A stretch of DNA of 63,176 bases from an uncultured Collinsella sp. (lineage in GTDB: Bacteria; Actinomycetota; Coriobacteriia; Coriobacteriales; Coriobacteriaceae). Position numbers and translations under genes: made by a program. The DNA lies in assembly GCA_902493515.1 (NCBI GenBank), contig CABUPE010000010.1, positions 1 through 63,176 of the forward strand, written 5' to 3'. This document shows, piece after piece, positions 34,089 through 42,847 of this stretch (position 1 is its first letter; every line of letters starts with the position of its first letter). Below the pieces are notes generated by a model. It saw only the letters and a list, made by a program, of their open reading frames with translations. It was not told the DNA's origin and did not search any database.

Positions 34089-34114
34089 GTATACACGGCT
34101 GCGGGCGTATCCAT
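34089..34114. repeat. 26-bp motif shared with the rplW-rplB gap
   Basis: GTATACACGG followed by CTGCGGGCGTATCCAT matches 23 of 26 bases of positions 32224-32249. It lies about 185 bp upstream of rplC. The core CCGGGCGTATCC also occurs upstream of rpsL (near 51377-51388). It may be a shared promoter or leader element of ribosomal protein transcripts. Confidence 0.55.
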
Positions 34115-34164
34115 CGAGATTCATATTTCACTCACATTGTTTACGCAGGTAAAGTGCGTGGCAC

Positions 34165-34327
34165 GTTCCCAGTGTGCGGCGGAGGGGGCGGGCCTGAGAC
34201 ATATTAAGGTTGCTGCTCTACAGTCCTGCTCACGACGGAGAGCACATTAAGTGCTCTCCTGTTCGTGCGGAACTCGCGACAACCTTAATATGTCTCAGGC
34301 CCGCCCCCTCCGCCGCACACTGGGAAC
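34165..34327. repeat. Long-hairpin element, copy 1 (perfect 48-bp arms, 67-nt loop)
   Basis: Positions 34165-34212 are the exact reverse complement of 34280-34327. The 67-nt loop begins CTGCTCTACAGTCCTG, contains a nested hairpin GGAGAGCAC-ATTAA-GTGCTCTCC, and ends CGTGCGGAACTCGCGA. The same loop design recurs at 51449 and 53467 with different arms. It lies between the phosphatase gene and the rplC operon. The rest of the 33905-34363 gap holds no gene, only the rplC leader. Confidence 0.95.
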
Positions 34328-34363
34328 GCCACGTTGATGTCTGCTTAACTCTGCTCGCTCAGG

Positions 34364-34984
34364 CTAATGACTTTGTTGAGGGTCCACAATTTGTTGCAAG
34401 GTGAACTTGCATTGGGGCGTATCGTCCTCTTCTCGCGCATCGTCAAAACCGAAGATCATGATGGCGCAGTTGGGGAGTTTTGTTGGGAGCTCAAAGCCCT
34501 CTGGGGCTGCGGCCTTGATAAATTGGCGGCTGGCGCTGCCGTGGCTTACTGCTAGGAGGGTTTCGATGCCCTCGGAGCCCATGAGATTGGTGAGGGCGCC
34601 TACCATGCGTTCTTGCAGTGCGCGGCTTCCTTCTCCTCCGAAGGGGACCAGGTCCTCGCCCGGATCCCAAACGTCGGTGGGCAGGGCGTCGTGGGGGCCT
34701 TCTTCGAAGGTGCCGTAGCTGCGCTCGATAATGCCTTCACAGGGCTCGACTGCGGCGTCCGGACCGAGGAGTTCGCATGCGACAAGACTTGCCGTGTCCA
34801 TGGCTCGGCCTAAGGGTGATGAGACCACTTTGTCGGGGACGACGCTGTGGGCTTTGAGCCATGCGGCCGCTGCCCGTGCCTGCTGACAGCCCAGATCGGT
34901 GAGCGGTGAATCACAGCGACCCTGGACGAGCTTTTTGACGTTGAATTCCGTCTGGCCGTGGCGGAGTAGGTATAGGCGCTTCAT
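34364..34984 (-). CDS. Histidine phosphatase (phosphoglycerate mutase-like)
   Basis: This 206-residue protein has the catalytic RHGQTEFN motif (residues 8-15) of the histidine phosphatase superfamily, with the second catalytic histidine in LLAVSHGSASRQF. The SSPLGRAMDTA segment is also typical. Members include cofactor-dependent phosphoglycerate mutases, alpha-ribazole phosphatases and general phosphatases; the substrate cannot be told. It is a single gene with element copy 1 just after it, which could also act as its terminator. Confidence 0.9.
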   Translation of the reverse strand: MKRLYLLRHGQTEFNVKKLVQGRCDSPLTDLGCQQARAAAAWLKAHSVVPDKVVSSPLGRAMDTASLVACELLGPDAAVEPCEGIIERSYGTFEEGPHDALPTDVWDPGEDLVPFGGEGSRALQERMVGALTNLMGSEGIETLLAVSHGSASRQFIKAAAPEGFELPTKLPNCAIMIFGFDDAREEDDTPQCKFTLQQIVDPQQSH

Positions 34985-35023
34985 GCTCTCCTCTTCTGTA
35001 TAACTTGCTTTGCCGGCACAGCC

Positions 35024-36178
35024 CTACTCGTGGGTATGGCCTACGTAGTCTTCGTCGATCGTGATCTTGGCAATCGACTTGGGATATTCGGATTCGACAC
35101 GTTTCGCCAGCGTGTGCTTTAAGTCTTCGGCACTCATCTGCAGATCCGAGGGACGCACGCAGTCGAAAATCACATTGGTGTGCGTAGGACCCGGCACGCA
35201 GCGAAGGTCGTGAATCGAAAGGCGGCTATCGATCTCCTGAGCCATTGCGTTAATACGCAGGCGCATGCTCGCCACCTTGGGATCGTCGGTCACGATGGGA
35301 TCGTAATGGAGCGTGACGATCATGCCGTCCTCGTCCCTAAACGCTTGCTCGATGTTATCGAGCGTGTCATGGCTTTCCAGAGGGCTGGCCTCGGCTGCCA
35401 TCTCGGCGTGAGCGCTTGCGAACTTCCTGCCCGGGCCGTAATCGTGAACCATCAGATCGTGAACGCCCAAAACGCCGGGATAGCTCATGATCTTGTCTCG
35501 AATGTGCTTGACCAGCTTAGGATCGGGCGACTGGCCCAAAAGTGGGCTCACCGTATCCTGGATGAGTTCAAAGCCGCTCCAGCCAATATAGGCGCCAACA
35601 GCAAGGCCGACCCATGCGTCAAGATTGATGTGCGTCACCTGCGAAACAATTGCGCACGCCAGCACGGCGCCCGTGGCAAGGACATCGTTCTTGGAATCCT
35701 GCGCGGTCGCATGCAGCGTCTCGGACTCAATGCGATCGCCGAGCTTTTGGTTGAGGGCCGCCATCCACAGCTTAACGACCATCGAAAGCACGAGAACTGC
35801 CACCAGGGCAAGCGAGAACTCGACAGGTTCGGGGTGGATGACGCGCTCGACCGAGGACTTCACCAGTTCAACGCCAATCAGCAGCACGAGCGCCGCCACG
35901 ACCAATCCCGAGAGATACTCATAGCGACCGTGGCCGTAAGGATGCTCGGGGTCGGCCGGCTTGCTCGCCAGCTTAAAGCCCAGCACGCTCACGATATTCG
36001 AGCTGGCATCGGACAGGTTGTTCATGGCATCCGCCACAATCGAAACCGATCCCGAAACCACACCAATTGCGCCCTTCGCAGCACAAAGCGCAACATTGGC
36101 GACAATACACACCATGCCAGCCAACGTGCCCACACGCGCACGATCGCCCTGTGCGCGCTTAACAATCCACTCGACCAT
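35024..36178 (-). CDS. Cation diffusion facilitator metal exporter
   Basis: This 384-residue membrane protein of the CDF family has an N-terminal membrane domain of about six helices (GTLAGMVCIVANVALCA onward) and a cytoplasmic C-terminal metal-binding domain. The first membrane metal motif is NNLSD and the second DSKND, rather than the HD-HD set of zinc exporters. An N/D-D set like this has been associated with manganese exporters, so Mn2+ efflux is a reasonable guess. HPYGHGRYEY, also conserved in the family, is present. The long, His-tailed C-terminus (ending GHTHE) exceeds the basic CDF fold. Confidence 0.92.
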   Translation of the reverse strand: MVEWIVKRAQGDRARVGTLAGMVCIVANVALCAAKGAIGVVSGSVSIVADAMNNLSDASSNIVSVLGFKLASKPADPEHPYGHGRYEYLSGLVVAALVLLIGVELVKSSVERVIHPEPVEFSLALVAVLVLSMVVKLWMAALNQKLGDRIESETLHATAQDSKNDVLATGAVLACAIVSQVTHINLDAWVGLAVGAYIGWSGFELIQDTVSPLLGQSPDPKLVKHIRDKIMSYPGVLGVHDLMVHDYGPGRKFASAHAEMAAEASPLESHDTLDNIEQAFRDEDGMIVTLHYDPIVTDDPKVASMRLRINAMAQEIDSRLSIHDLRCVPGPTHTNVIFDCVRPSDLQMSAEDLKHTLAKRVESEYPKSIAKITIDEDYVGHTHE

Positions 36179-36262
36179 CTACATCCGCCCCCACGGTTCT
36201 ACTTATATATCTATTGCTCAAACGGATTGTAGTGTAGCCACTTTGTCTCCCAGATACAAAGA

Positions 36263-36288
36263 GGCCGCAGCCCGCACGGGCCACGGCC
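36263..36288 (-). terminator. Probable terminator downstream of the PTS EIIC gene
   Basis: GGCCGCAGCCC (36263-36273) pairs with GGGCCACGGCC (36278-36288) with one mismatch. On the minus strand TCTTTGTATC follows. It lies 40 bp past the EIIC stop codon. Confidence 0.7.
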
Positions 36289-36328
36289 TTGGAGCATGAC
36301 AAAAGAATCGTCCTTTTGTCGCACAGGT

Positions 36329-37543
36329 TTATGCGCTTACTTCAGCAGCGCTCGCCACTGTTTCGGGCGAATCGGCTCCGTCCTCCGTCGCCTGTTCCTT
36401 CGTCGGCACCACACCAAAGCAGTAGCTCAGCGCCGCAGACACCGCAAATGACACACCGCCGGCAGCGCAGCACCACAGCAGGTTCGAGATACCGCCCGTG
36501 GCAAAGCCAATGACCATGAGGACATTCGTCATGCCGATGGTATAGGCCGTAACGTGGCCCACGGCCGCAACAAGGCCTCCGACGGCGCCGCCAATGGCCA
36601 TGCACGTCAGGCACCTGCCATATTTAAAGCCGCAACCGTACAGCGCCGGCTCGCTTACGCCGCCAAGCACGCCCGAGATCGAATAGCCCAGCATGAGCGC
36701 CTTCTCGTCCTTATCCGCAACGCGGAGCGACGCGCCAAAAGGCATGCCCCAAACGGCGAACGTTGCCATCGTCGCGGCGATCAGGATGCACGAATCCGTT
36801 CCCACACTCATAAACTGCGCATAGGCGAGCGATAGGACGACGTTGCTGACGCCCGCGATCTTAAGGAACTCCCAGCCCGCGGCAAGCCCCATGAGCGTGA
36901 GCAGCGACACGATGCCACCGGAATTGCCAAGCATAAACATAAGCTGGCCCAACAGCATGCCCAGATAGCTGCCCGCCGGTGCCGTAATACACAGCGAAAC
37001 CGGAACCATGACAAGCATGGTCGCAAACGGAACGAACGAAAACGCCACGGCCTTAGGGATAACGCGCGAAAAGAAACACTCCACTCGCCATAGCACGGGC
37101 ACCGAGATGAGAACCGGAATAACAGTCGTCGTGTAATCGTTGACCGGCGCGGGAAGCAGGCCATACACGGAAGTCATCGATGCCCCCGTCGTCGATGCGG
37201 CATCGACGAGCTTAAGCAGATCGGGCGCAATCAATACGCCGCCCAGCATCATGCCCAGCTGCTCCGAGCAACCGAGCTGGCGGGCGGCCGCCCAACCAAG
37301 ATAAACGGGCAAAAAGTAGTAGCCGGCGTTATAGAGCCAACTGTAGAACAGGCGATAGATTTCGGAATCGGCAGACCACAGGCCCAGCATGCCTTCGCCC
37401 ATAATGACGGCGACGGTGCGGAACAACGCCGCGCAGACAATAAACGGCAGCGCCGACATCATGCTTTTGGACAGATAGTCCACCACGGCCATGGCGTTTG
37501 ATGAAACCGTCGTTGTAAACGAGGTGTTAGAAACTTGTGGCAT
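36329..37543 (-). CDS. PTS system EIIC component, glucoside/sucrose type, stand-alone
   Basis: This 404-residue sugar permease starts at the ATG 37541-37543 (MPQVSNTSFTTTV), with AAAGG six bases upstream. It has about ten membrane segments and the substrate-loop motif GGVSEPALYGCG, equivalent to the GITEPALYG motif of beta-glucoside/sucrose EIIC proteins. No EIIB or EIIA domain is fused and none is encoded nearby, so it must borrow them from another gene or serve another purpose. It starts only 40 nt downstream of accDA on the same strand and could share the fatty acid operon transcript. Confidence 0.9.
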   Translation of the reverse strand: MPQVSNTSFTTTVSSNAMAVVDYLSKSMMSALPFIVCAALFRTVAVIMGEGMLGLWSADSEIYRLFYSWLYNAGYYFLPVYLGWAAARQLGCSEQLGMMLGGVLIAPDLLKLVDAASTTGASMTSVYGLLPAPVNDYTTTVIPVLISVPVLWRVECFFSRVIPKAVAFSFVPFATMLVMVPVSLCITAPAGSYLGMLLGQLMFMLGNSGGIVSLLTLMGLAAGWEFLKIAGVSNVVLSLAYAQFMSVGTDSCILIAATMATFAVWGMPFGASLRVADKDEKALMLGYSISGVLGGVSEPALYGCGFKYGRCLTCMAIGGAVGGLVAAVGHVTAYTIGMTNVLMVIGFATGGISNLLWCCAAGGVSFAVSAALSYCFGVVPTKEQATEDGADSPETVASAAEVSA

Positions 37544-37583
37544 GGAACGCCTTTCCCAATGTGACATGTGGGCTGTCCCTTTA

Positions 37584-39308
37584 TCACATCGTACGGTACT
37601 GACCGATTGCGCGGTACTTTTCGTAGCGGAGGTTTGTGAGGGTCGCGTCGTCGAGCCGCCCAAGCGTATCGAAGGCATCAAATGCCGAGGACATGACGGC
37701 ACCGGCGATCTCCTCATGCGACAGGCCCCTATCATCAACAATGCCGTCGATGATGCCGAGCGCCAACAAATCGGGGGCCGTGAGCTTAAGCGCCTCGGCG
37801 GCCTCATTCGCGCGCTCGGTATCCTTCCACAGAATCGACGCACAGGCCTCGGGGCTCACGACCGAATAGGCCGAGCTCGAGAGCATCAGGATGCGGTCGG
37901 CCACGGACAGCGCCAGCGCGCCACCAGAGCCGCCCTCGCCTGTTACCACCGAGACAATCGGCGTCTTAAGGCCGCTCATCTCCATGAGATTCCGGGCAAT
38001 CGCCTCGCCCTGGCCGCGCTCCTCGGCACCGATGCCGCAAAACGCGCCCGAAGTATCGACCAGGCACAGAACCGGTCGACCAAACTTTTCGGCCTGGCGC
38101 ATAAGGCGACGCGCTTTGCGGTAGCCCTCGGGATGTGCCATACCAAAGTTGCGACGCATGCGCTCTTTGGTCGTGGTGCCGCGCTCGATGGCGATAACCG
38201 TCACAGGACGTCCGTCTTTCCAGCCAATGCCACCCACCACGGCGGCGTCATCACCAAAGTAACGGTCGCCATGCAGCTCCACAAATCCGTCCAAGCCCAG
38301 CGAGATCATCTCGCCCGCCGTGGCACGATCTGCCGAGCGGGTCTGCTTGACAATCTCGAGCGCGGTTTTTGGTGGCGCCGAGCGCTTAAACAAGTGTCCC
38401 AGCTTTTTGCCGCGGCGACCCGTATGCACGATTTCATGCGGTGCCCCCAGGCCGGGCGCGTGCCCTTCGTGCAGCGCCAGCAGCTCGCCTACCGTGAGCG
38501 CAATCTCGCCACGCGGAACAACGGCATCGCAAAAGCCGTGCTCCATCAAAAACTCGGAGCGCTGGAATCCCTTGGGCAGTCGCTTGTGCATGTTCTGCTC
38601 GATCACGCGCGGGCCGGCAAATGCCGTCAGGGCATCGGGCTCGGCCAGGATAATGTTGCCCTCCATGGCAAAGCTCGCGGTTACGCCTCCGGTCGTGGGG
38701 TCGGTGAGCACCGTGATATACAGGCCGCCCGCCTCGCTGTGGCGCCTAACCGCCGCAGAAATCTTGGCCATCTGCATAAGCGATGTCACGCCCTCTTGCA
38801 TGCGAGCACCGCCCGAAACGGTAAAGCCGACAACTGGCAATCCCAGCTCGGTCGCACGCTCAAATGCGCGACAGATCTTCTCGCCCACCACGGAGCCCAT
38901 CGAGCCCATCATAAAGTTAGCGTCCATAAAGAAGAGCGCGGTATCGCAACCGCAGATTTTGCCCCTGCCGCACACAACGGCATCGTGCTCGCCCGAACGC
39001 TCGCTCACGCTCTTGAGCTTGTCGGCATAGCCGGGAAACGAGAGGAAGTCCTCCGACGCCAGATTGGCATCCCATTCCTCAAACGTGCCCTCGTCGACCG
39101 TCATGCGCATGCGCGCGCGACCGCTCACGCGAAAGTGTTTGCCGCAACGAGGGCAGACCTCGAGGTTGTCGTGCAGGCGTGCCTCATCGATCACGCGGCG
39201 GCACTCCGGGCACTTGATAAACACGTGGCGCGCGGGAAACTCGGCGCACGACTCGGTCATCGGCCCCTCAAGGACATTGACCGTCTTCGCTTTTCTATTC
39301 ATCAGCAT
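37584..39308 (-). CDS. accDA: Fused acetyl-CoA carboxylase carboxyltransferase (AccD-AccA)
   Basis: This 574-residue protein unites the beta and alpha carboxyltransferase subunits that are separate in most bacteria. Residues ~25-285 are AccD, with the zinc ribbon C33, C36, C52, C55 and the GSMGSVVGEKI oxyanion region. Residues ~295-574 are AccA, with FVELHGDRYFGDD and GEGGSGGALAL. It transfers carboxyl from carboxybiotin to acetyl-CoA, making malonyl-CoA. The start overlaps the 3' end of accC by 14 nt; a second ATG two codons in is also possible. Confidence 0.95.
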   Translation of the reverse strand: MLMNRKAKTVNVLEGPMTESCAEFPARHVFIKCPECRRVIDEARLHDNLEVCPRCGKHFRVSGRARMRMTVDEGTFEEWDANLASEDFLSFPGYADKLKSVSERSGEHDAVVCGRGKICGCDTALFFMDANFMMGSMGSVVGEKICRAFERATELGLPVVGFTVSGGARMQEGVTSLMQMAKISAAVRRHSEAGGLYITVLTDPTTGGVTASFAMEGNIILAEPDALTAFAGPRVIEQNMHKRLPKGFQRSEFLMEHGFCDAVVPRGEIALTVGELLALHEGHAPGLGAPHEIVHTGRRGKKLGHLFKRSAPPKTALEIVKQTRSADRATAGEMISLGLDGFVELHGDRYFGDDAAVVGGIGWKDGRPVTVIAIERGTTTKERMRRNFGMAHPEGYRKARRLMRQAEKFGRPVLCLVDTSGAFCGIGAEERGQGEAIARNLMEMSGLKTPIVSVVTGEGGSGGALALSVADRILMLSSSAYSVVSPEACASILWKDTERANEAAEALKLTAPDLLALGIIDGIVDDRGLSHEEIAGAVMSSAFDAFDTLGRLDDATLTNLRYEKYRAIGQYRTM

Positions 39309-40638
39309 AGAGATGCCCCATCAGATCGGTGTGATACATGCCCGACAAGAACTCGTCGTTTGCCAGCACGTCGAGCTGAAGCTCGCTGTTTTCGCTCACG
39401 CCCTCAATCACGAGCTCGCCCAGGGCCGAGCGCATCTTGCGAATGGCGCCGTCACGCGTGGGCGCACACACGATGAGCTTGCCGAGCATGGAGTCGTAGT
39501 ACGGCGGAACGGCGGCCCCGGCAAACATGGCGGAATCCCAGCGCACGCGCGGACCACCCGGCACACGTAACGCGGTGATCGTTCCGCATGACGGCAGAAA
39601 GTCCGGCGTTTCGGCATTGATGCGGCACTCCATGGCGTGGTTGCGGACCGGCATGTCCTCCTGCTCAAAGGGCAGAGGCTGGCCGGCTGCTACGCGCAGC
39701 TGCCACTTGACCAAGTCGGTATCGGTCACAAACTCCGTAACCGGATGCTCCACCTGCAAGCGCGTGTTCATTTCCATAAAGTAGAAATTGCCGTCATCTG
39801 AGTACAAAAACTCAATGGTGCCGGCGCCCTCATAGCCAACGGCACGAGCCAGGTCGCGCGCCGCCTTGTGCATGCGCGCGCGAATATCATCGCGTCCGTC
39901 GAGGCACGGCGCGGGGCTCTCCTCGATCAGCTTTTGGTTGCGGCGCTGCACCGAACACTCGCGCTCGCCGAGCGAAAACACATGGCCCTGCTTATCGGCC
40001 ATAATCTGAACCTCAACGTGGTGCGCCGGCGCGACGAACTTCTCCATGTAGCACTCGCCGTCGCCAAAAACGGCCTCGCCCTCGGCACGCGCTTCGATGA
40101 ACGCCTTTGCCGCATCTTCCACGCGCTCGACCTTGCGAATGCCGCGACCGCCACCACCGGCACGCGCCTTAATAAGCACGGGGCAGCCAATGCGCTCGGC
40201 CTCGGCCGTTGCCTCCTCGGGGCTTTTGAGCAAATCGCAGCCCGGAACGATGGGCACGCCCGCCGCGGCAGCCGTTCGACGTGCGGCGTCCTTGTCGCCC
40301 ATGCTGTCGATTACCTCGGCCGAAGGACCGACAAACGCCAGGCCATACTTGTCGCAGTCGCGTACAAAGCTCGCCTTCTCGGAAAAGAAGCCGTACCCAG
40401 GATGGATCGCCTTTGCGCCCGACTTTACGGCACAGGTGAGCACGGCATCGTCGTTGAGGTAGCTCTCGGCAAGACGCGGGCCGCCGATGCAATACGCCTC
40501 GTCGGCAAGCTGCACGTGCAGCGCGTCCGCATCGGCCGTGGAGTAGACGGCGACGGTCTTGATGCCCATATCGCGGCACGCGCGGATAACACGGACCGCG
40601 ACCTCGCCGCGGTTGGCGATGAGCACTTTGTCGAACAT
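39295..40638 (-). CDS. accC: Acetyl-CoA carboxylase biotin carboxylase subunit
   Basis: This 447-residue protein starts at the ATG 40636-40638 (MFDKVLIANRGEVAVRVIRA) after AAGGAAGG. The ATP-grasp features are intact: glycine-rich IKARAGGGGRGIRKV, CYMEKFVAPAHHVEVQIMAD and FYFMEMNTRLQVEHPVTE. It carboxylates the biotin on AccB using ATP and bicarbonate. It is co-transcribed with the other acc and fab genes. Confidence 0.97.
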   Translation of the reverse strand: MFDKVLIANRGEVAVRVIRACRDMGIKTVAVYSTADADALHVQLADEAYCIGGPRLAESYLNDDAVLTCAVKSGAKAIHPGYGFFSEKASFVRDCDKYGLAFVGPSAEVIDSMGDKDAARRTAAAAGVPIVPGCDLLKSPEEATAEAERIGCPVLIKARAGGGGRGIRKVERVEDAAKAFIEARAEGEAVFGDGECYMEKFVAPAHHVEVQIMADKQGHVFSLGERECSVQRRNQKLIEESPAPCLDGRDDIRARMHKAARDLARAVGYEGAGTIEFLYSDDGNFYFMEMNTRLQVEHPVTEFVTDTDLVKWQLRVAAGQPLPFEQEDMPVRNHAMECRINAETPDFLPSCGTITALRVPGGPRVRWDSAMFAGAAVPPYYDSMLGKLIVCAPTRDGAIRKMRSALGELVIEGVSENSELQLDVLANDEFLSGMYHTDLMGHLYADE

Positions 40639-40648
40639 GAAGCCTTCC

Positions 40649-41071
40649 TTAACTTTCGTGCATGAGTGCAAAAGACATATCGGCGCGGCAGCAAACCTCA
40701 CCGTTGACGCTCGCAGTACCCGTCGCAAAGCGGAACGGCCCGCGCGCACGCGTGATGGAGCACACCAGATCAACCGTGTCGCCCGGGCGCACCGGACGCT
40801 TAAAGCGCACCTTGTCCAGACTGGTGTAGAACGGCGTCGCGCCGCGCGCCTCCTCATCGCCCATCAGCAGCACGCAGCAGTTCTGGGCGAGCATCTCGCA
40901 CTGAATCACGCCGGGGACAACCGGGTTTCCCGGAAAATGCCCCTGTAAAAAGTACTCGTCGCCCGTAATCGTTATCTTGCCGTGGGCCTCGTCGCCCACC
41001 AGCTCGGCTTCGTCGAGCAAAAGCATCGGCTCACGATGCGGCAACAGCTTCTTGAGCTCTTCTTTGTTCAT
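40649..41071 (-). CDS. fabZ: 3-hydroxyacyl-ACP dehydratase
   Basis: This 140-residue hot-dog fold protein starts at an ATG with an AGGTGAT site (a GTG three codons upstream is less likely). The LLPHREPMLLLD start and the GHFPGNPVVPGVIQCEMLAQ catalytic block, with its active-site histidine, are typical FabZ. It removes water in the fatty acid elongation cycle and sits between accB and accC. Confidence 0.96.
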   Translation of the reverse strand: MNKEELKKLLPHREPMLLLDEAELVGDEAHGKITITGDEYFLQGHFPGNPVVPGVIQCEMLAQNCCVLLMGDEEARGATPFYTSLDKVRFKRPVRPGDTVDLVCSITRARGPFRFATGTASVNGEVCCRADMSFALMHES

Positions 41072-41080
41072 GGATATCAC

Positions 41081-41557
41081 CTATCCGATCCTCATGAGGC
41101 AGCTGCCAAACTCCACGAGGTCGCCGTCGGCCACGCAGATCTCGAGCACCTCGCCGTCTGCCTCGGCCGTCACCTCGTTGAGAACCTTCATGGCCTCGAT
41201 GATGCAGAGGGTCTCGCCGGCCTTGACCTTGGAGCCCACGTGCACAAACGGTTCGTCGCCCGGCGCCGGGGCAGCATAGAAAACGCCGACCATGGGAGCG
41301 GTCACCTCGGTGCCCTTAGGCTCCGGTGCGGCGGCAGGCGCCTGCGCGGCGGGCTCCGGCGCGGCGGCAGGCATGGCGACAGGAGCCACCGCCGGAGCAG
41401 TCACGGCACCCGGCATAGGCATGGGCACGGCAACCGGCTGTGCCGCACTCGCGCGCTCGAGTTCGACCGCGGTGCCATCGGGCTCCTCAACGCGCACGCG
41501 CGTGAGGCCGCGGTCCTCCATAACATCGGCTATCTCGGCAAGTCTTTTGGAATCCAT
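41081..41557 (-). CDS. accB: Biotin carboxyl carrier protein
   Basis: This 158-residue protein has an N-terminal region (MDSKRLAEIADVMEDRGLTR), a long Pro/Ala-rich flexible linker (about residues 35-85) and a C-terminal biotinyl domain. The biotin-accepting lysine lies in EAMKVLNEV. BirA must attach the biotin; the only birA candidate in this window carries an in-frame stop. Confidence 0.96.
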   Translation of the reverse strand: MDSKRLAEIADVMEDRGLTRVRVEEPDGTAVELERASAAQPVAVPMPMPGAVTAPAVAPVAMPAAAPEPAAQAPAAAPEPKGTEVTAPMVGVFYAAPAPGDEPFVHVGSKVKAGETLCIIEAMKVLNEVTAEADGEVLEICVADGDLVEFGSCLMRIG

Positions 41558-41560
41558 GCT

Positions 41561-42826
41561 CTAGCTCCTCGTATATCTACGCAGTGCGATGGCGGCGTTG
41601 TGCCCGCCAAAGCCCAGGTTGGTCGAAAGCGCCCAGGTAAGGTCGGCGCGAACCGCGCGATTGGGCGTGTAATCAAGATCGCAGGCGGGATCGGGTGTGT
41701 GGTAGTTAATGGTCGGCGGCACCACGCCCTGCTCGAGCGCCATGGCACAGGCCATGACCTCGATGGCGCCCGTGGAACCGATCATGTGGCCGGTCATCGA
41801 CTTGGTCGACGAGACGTGTGCGGCGCGTGCCGCGTCCTCGCCGAGCGCACGCTTTATGCCCGCCGTCTCGGACGAATCGTTGAGCTTGGTCGAGGTGCCG
41901 TGAGCGTTGATGTAAAGGCCCTCGGAAGGCTTAACGTCGCCCTCGACCACCGCCAGCGATATCGCACGGGCAATGCCGGCAGCCTCGGGATCGGGGCTCG
42001 TGATGTGATAGGCATCATCGGTGTTGCCGTAGCCCACGACCTCGGCATAAATGTGCGCACCGCGCGCCTGCGCATGCTCCATGCCCTCGAGAACCAGCAC
42101 GCAGGCGCCCTCGCCCATCACAAAGCCGTCGCGGTCTGCATCGAACGGGCGGCAAGCCGTCGACGGGTCAGGATTAGTGGTGAGAGCACGGCAGGATGTA
42201 AAGCCCGCAACGGCATCGGGGATGATTGCGGCCTCGGCGCCGCCGGCCAGGATTGCATCGGCATAGCCGTGCTTGATGGCGCGGAACGCCTCGCCCACGG
42301 CATGGGCCGAGGTCGCGCAGGCGGTCACCACGGGCAGGGTCGGGCCCTTTGCCTTGTGGCGGATTGCGATATTGCCCGAAGCCATATTGGGGATCATCAT
42401 CGCGATCATATAGGGCGATGCGCGGCGGGGCCCCCGATCGGCGATCGTGTGGACGTTGTCGACGAGTGTCCGCATGCCGCCCACGCCCGAACCCACGTAG
42501 ACGCCCAGGCGCTCGCGATCGATGGCGCCCTCGACATCAAAGCCCGCATCGTGCATGGCCTCGTCCGACGCTGCCAGGGCAAACTGAACGCAGGGGTCCA
42601 GGTGCTTGGCGTCACGCTTGCCAAAGTACTCGTTGCCGTCAAAACCCTTGACCTCGGCCGCCACCTTAACGGCAAACGCATCGGTATCGAAGTGCGTGAT
42701 CGGACCGATGCCGCACGTGCCGGCGCACATGGCCGCCCAGGTAGCAAGCGCCGTGTTACCGAGCGGCGATACGGCACCGATACCGGTGATTGCAACTCTC
42801 TGTTCCATCATGGTCTCCTCATTCAA
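41561..42826 (-). CDS. fabF: Beta-ketoacyl-ACP synthase II
   Basis: This 421-residue condensing enzyme has a Cys-His-His triad: Cys in VVTACATSAHAVGE, His in NAHGTSTKLND and His in SMTGHMIGSTGAIE. The N-terminus reads VAITGIGAVSPLGN; M1, M6 or M7 could be the start. It elongates acyl-ACP with malonyl-ACP. It ends 3 nt before accB. Confidence 0.96.
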   Translation of the reverse strand: MNEETMMEQRVAITGIGAVSPLGNTALATWAAMCAGTCGIGPITHFDTDAFAVKVAAEVKGFDGNEYFGKRDAKHLDPCVQFALAASDEAMHDAGFDVEGAIDRERLGVYVGSGVGGMRTLVDNVHTIADRGPRRASPYMIAMMIPNMASGNIAIRHKAKGPTLPVVTACATSAHAVGEAFRAIKHGYADAILAGGAEAAIIPDAVAGFTSCRALTTNPDPSTACRPFDADRDGFVMGEGACVLVLEGMEHAQARGAHIYAEVVGYGNTDDAYHITSPDPEAAGIARAISLAVVEGDVKPSEGLYINAHGTSTKLNDSSETAGIKRALGEDAARAAHVSSTKSMTGHMIGSTGAIEVMACAMALEQGVVPPTINYHTPDPACDLDYTPNRAVRADLTWALSTNLGFGGHNAAIALRRYTRS

Positions 42827-42847
42827 GCCGTTGTTCGGCCCTAGTTT

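Noticed and set aside
34213..34279. tRNA or tRNA-like gene in the 67-nt hairpin loop
   Set aside because: No T-arm (GTTCGANNC) or acceptor stem of 7 bp with tRNA layout. The enclosing stem is 35-48 bp.
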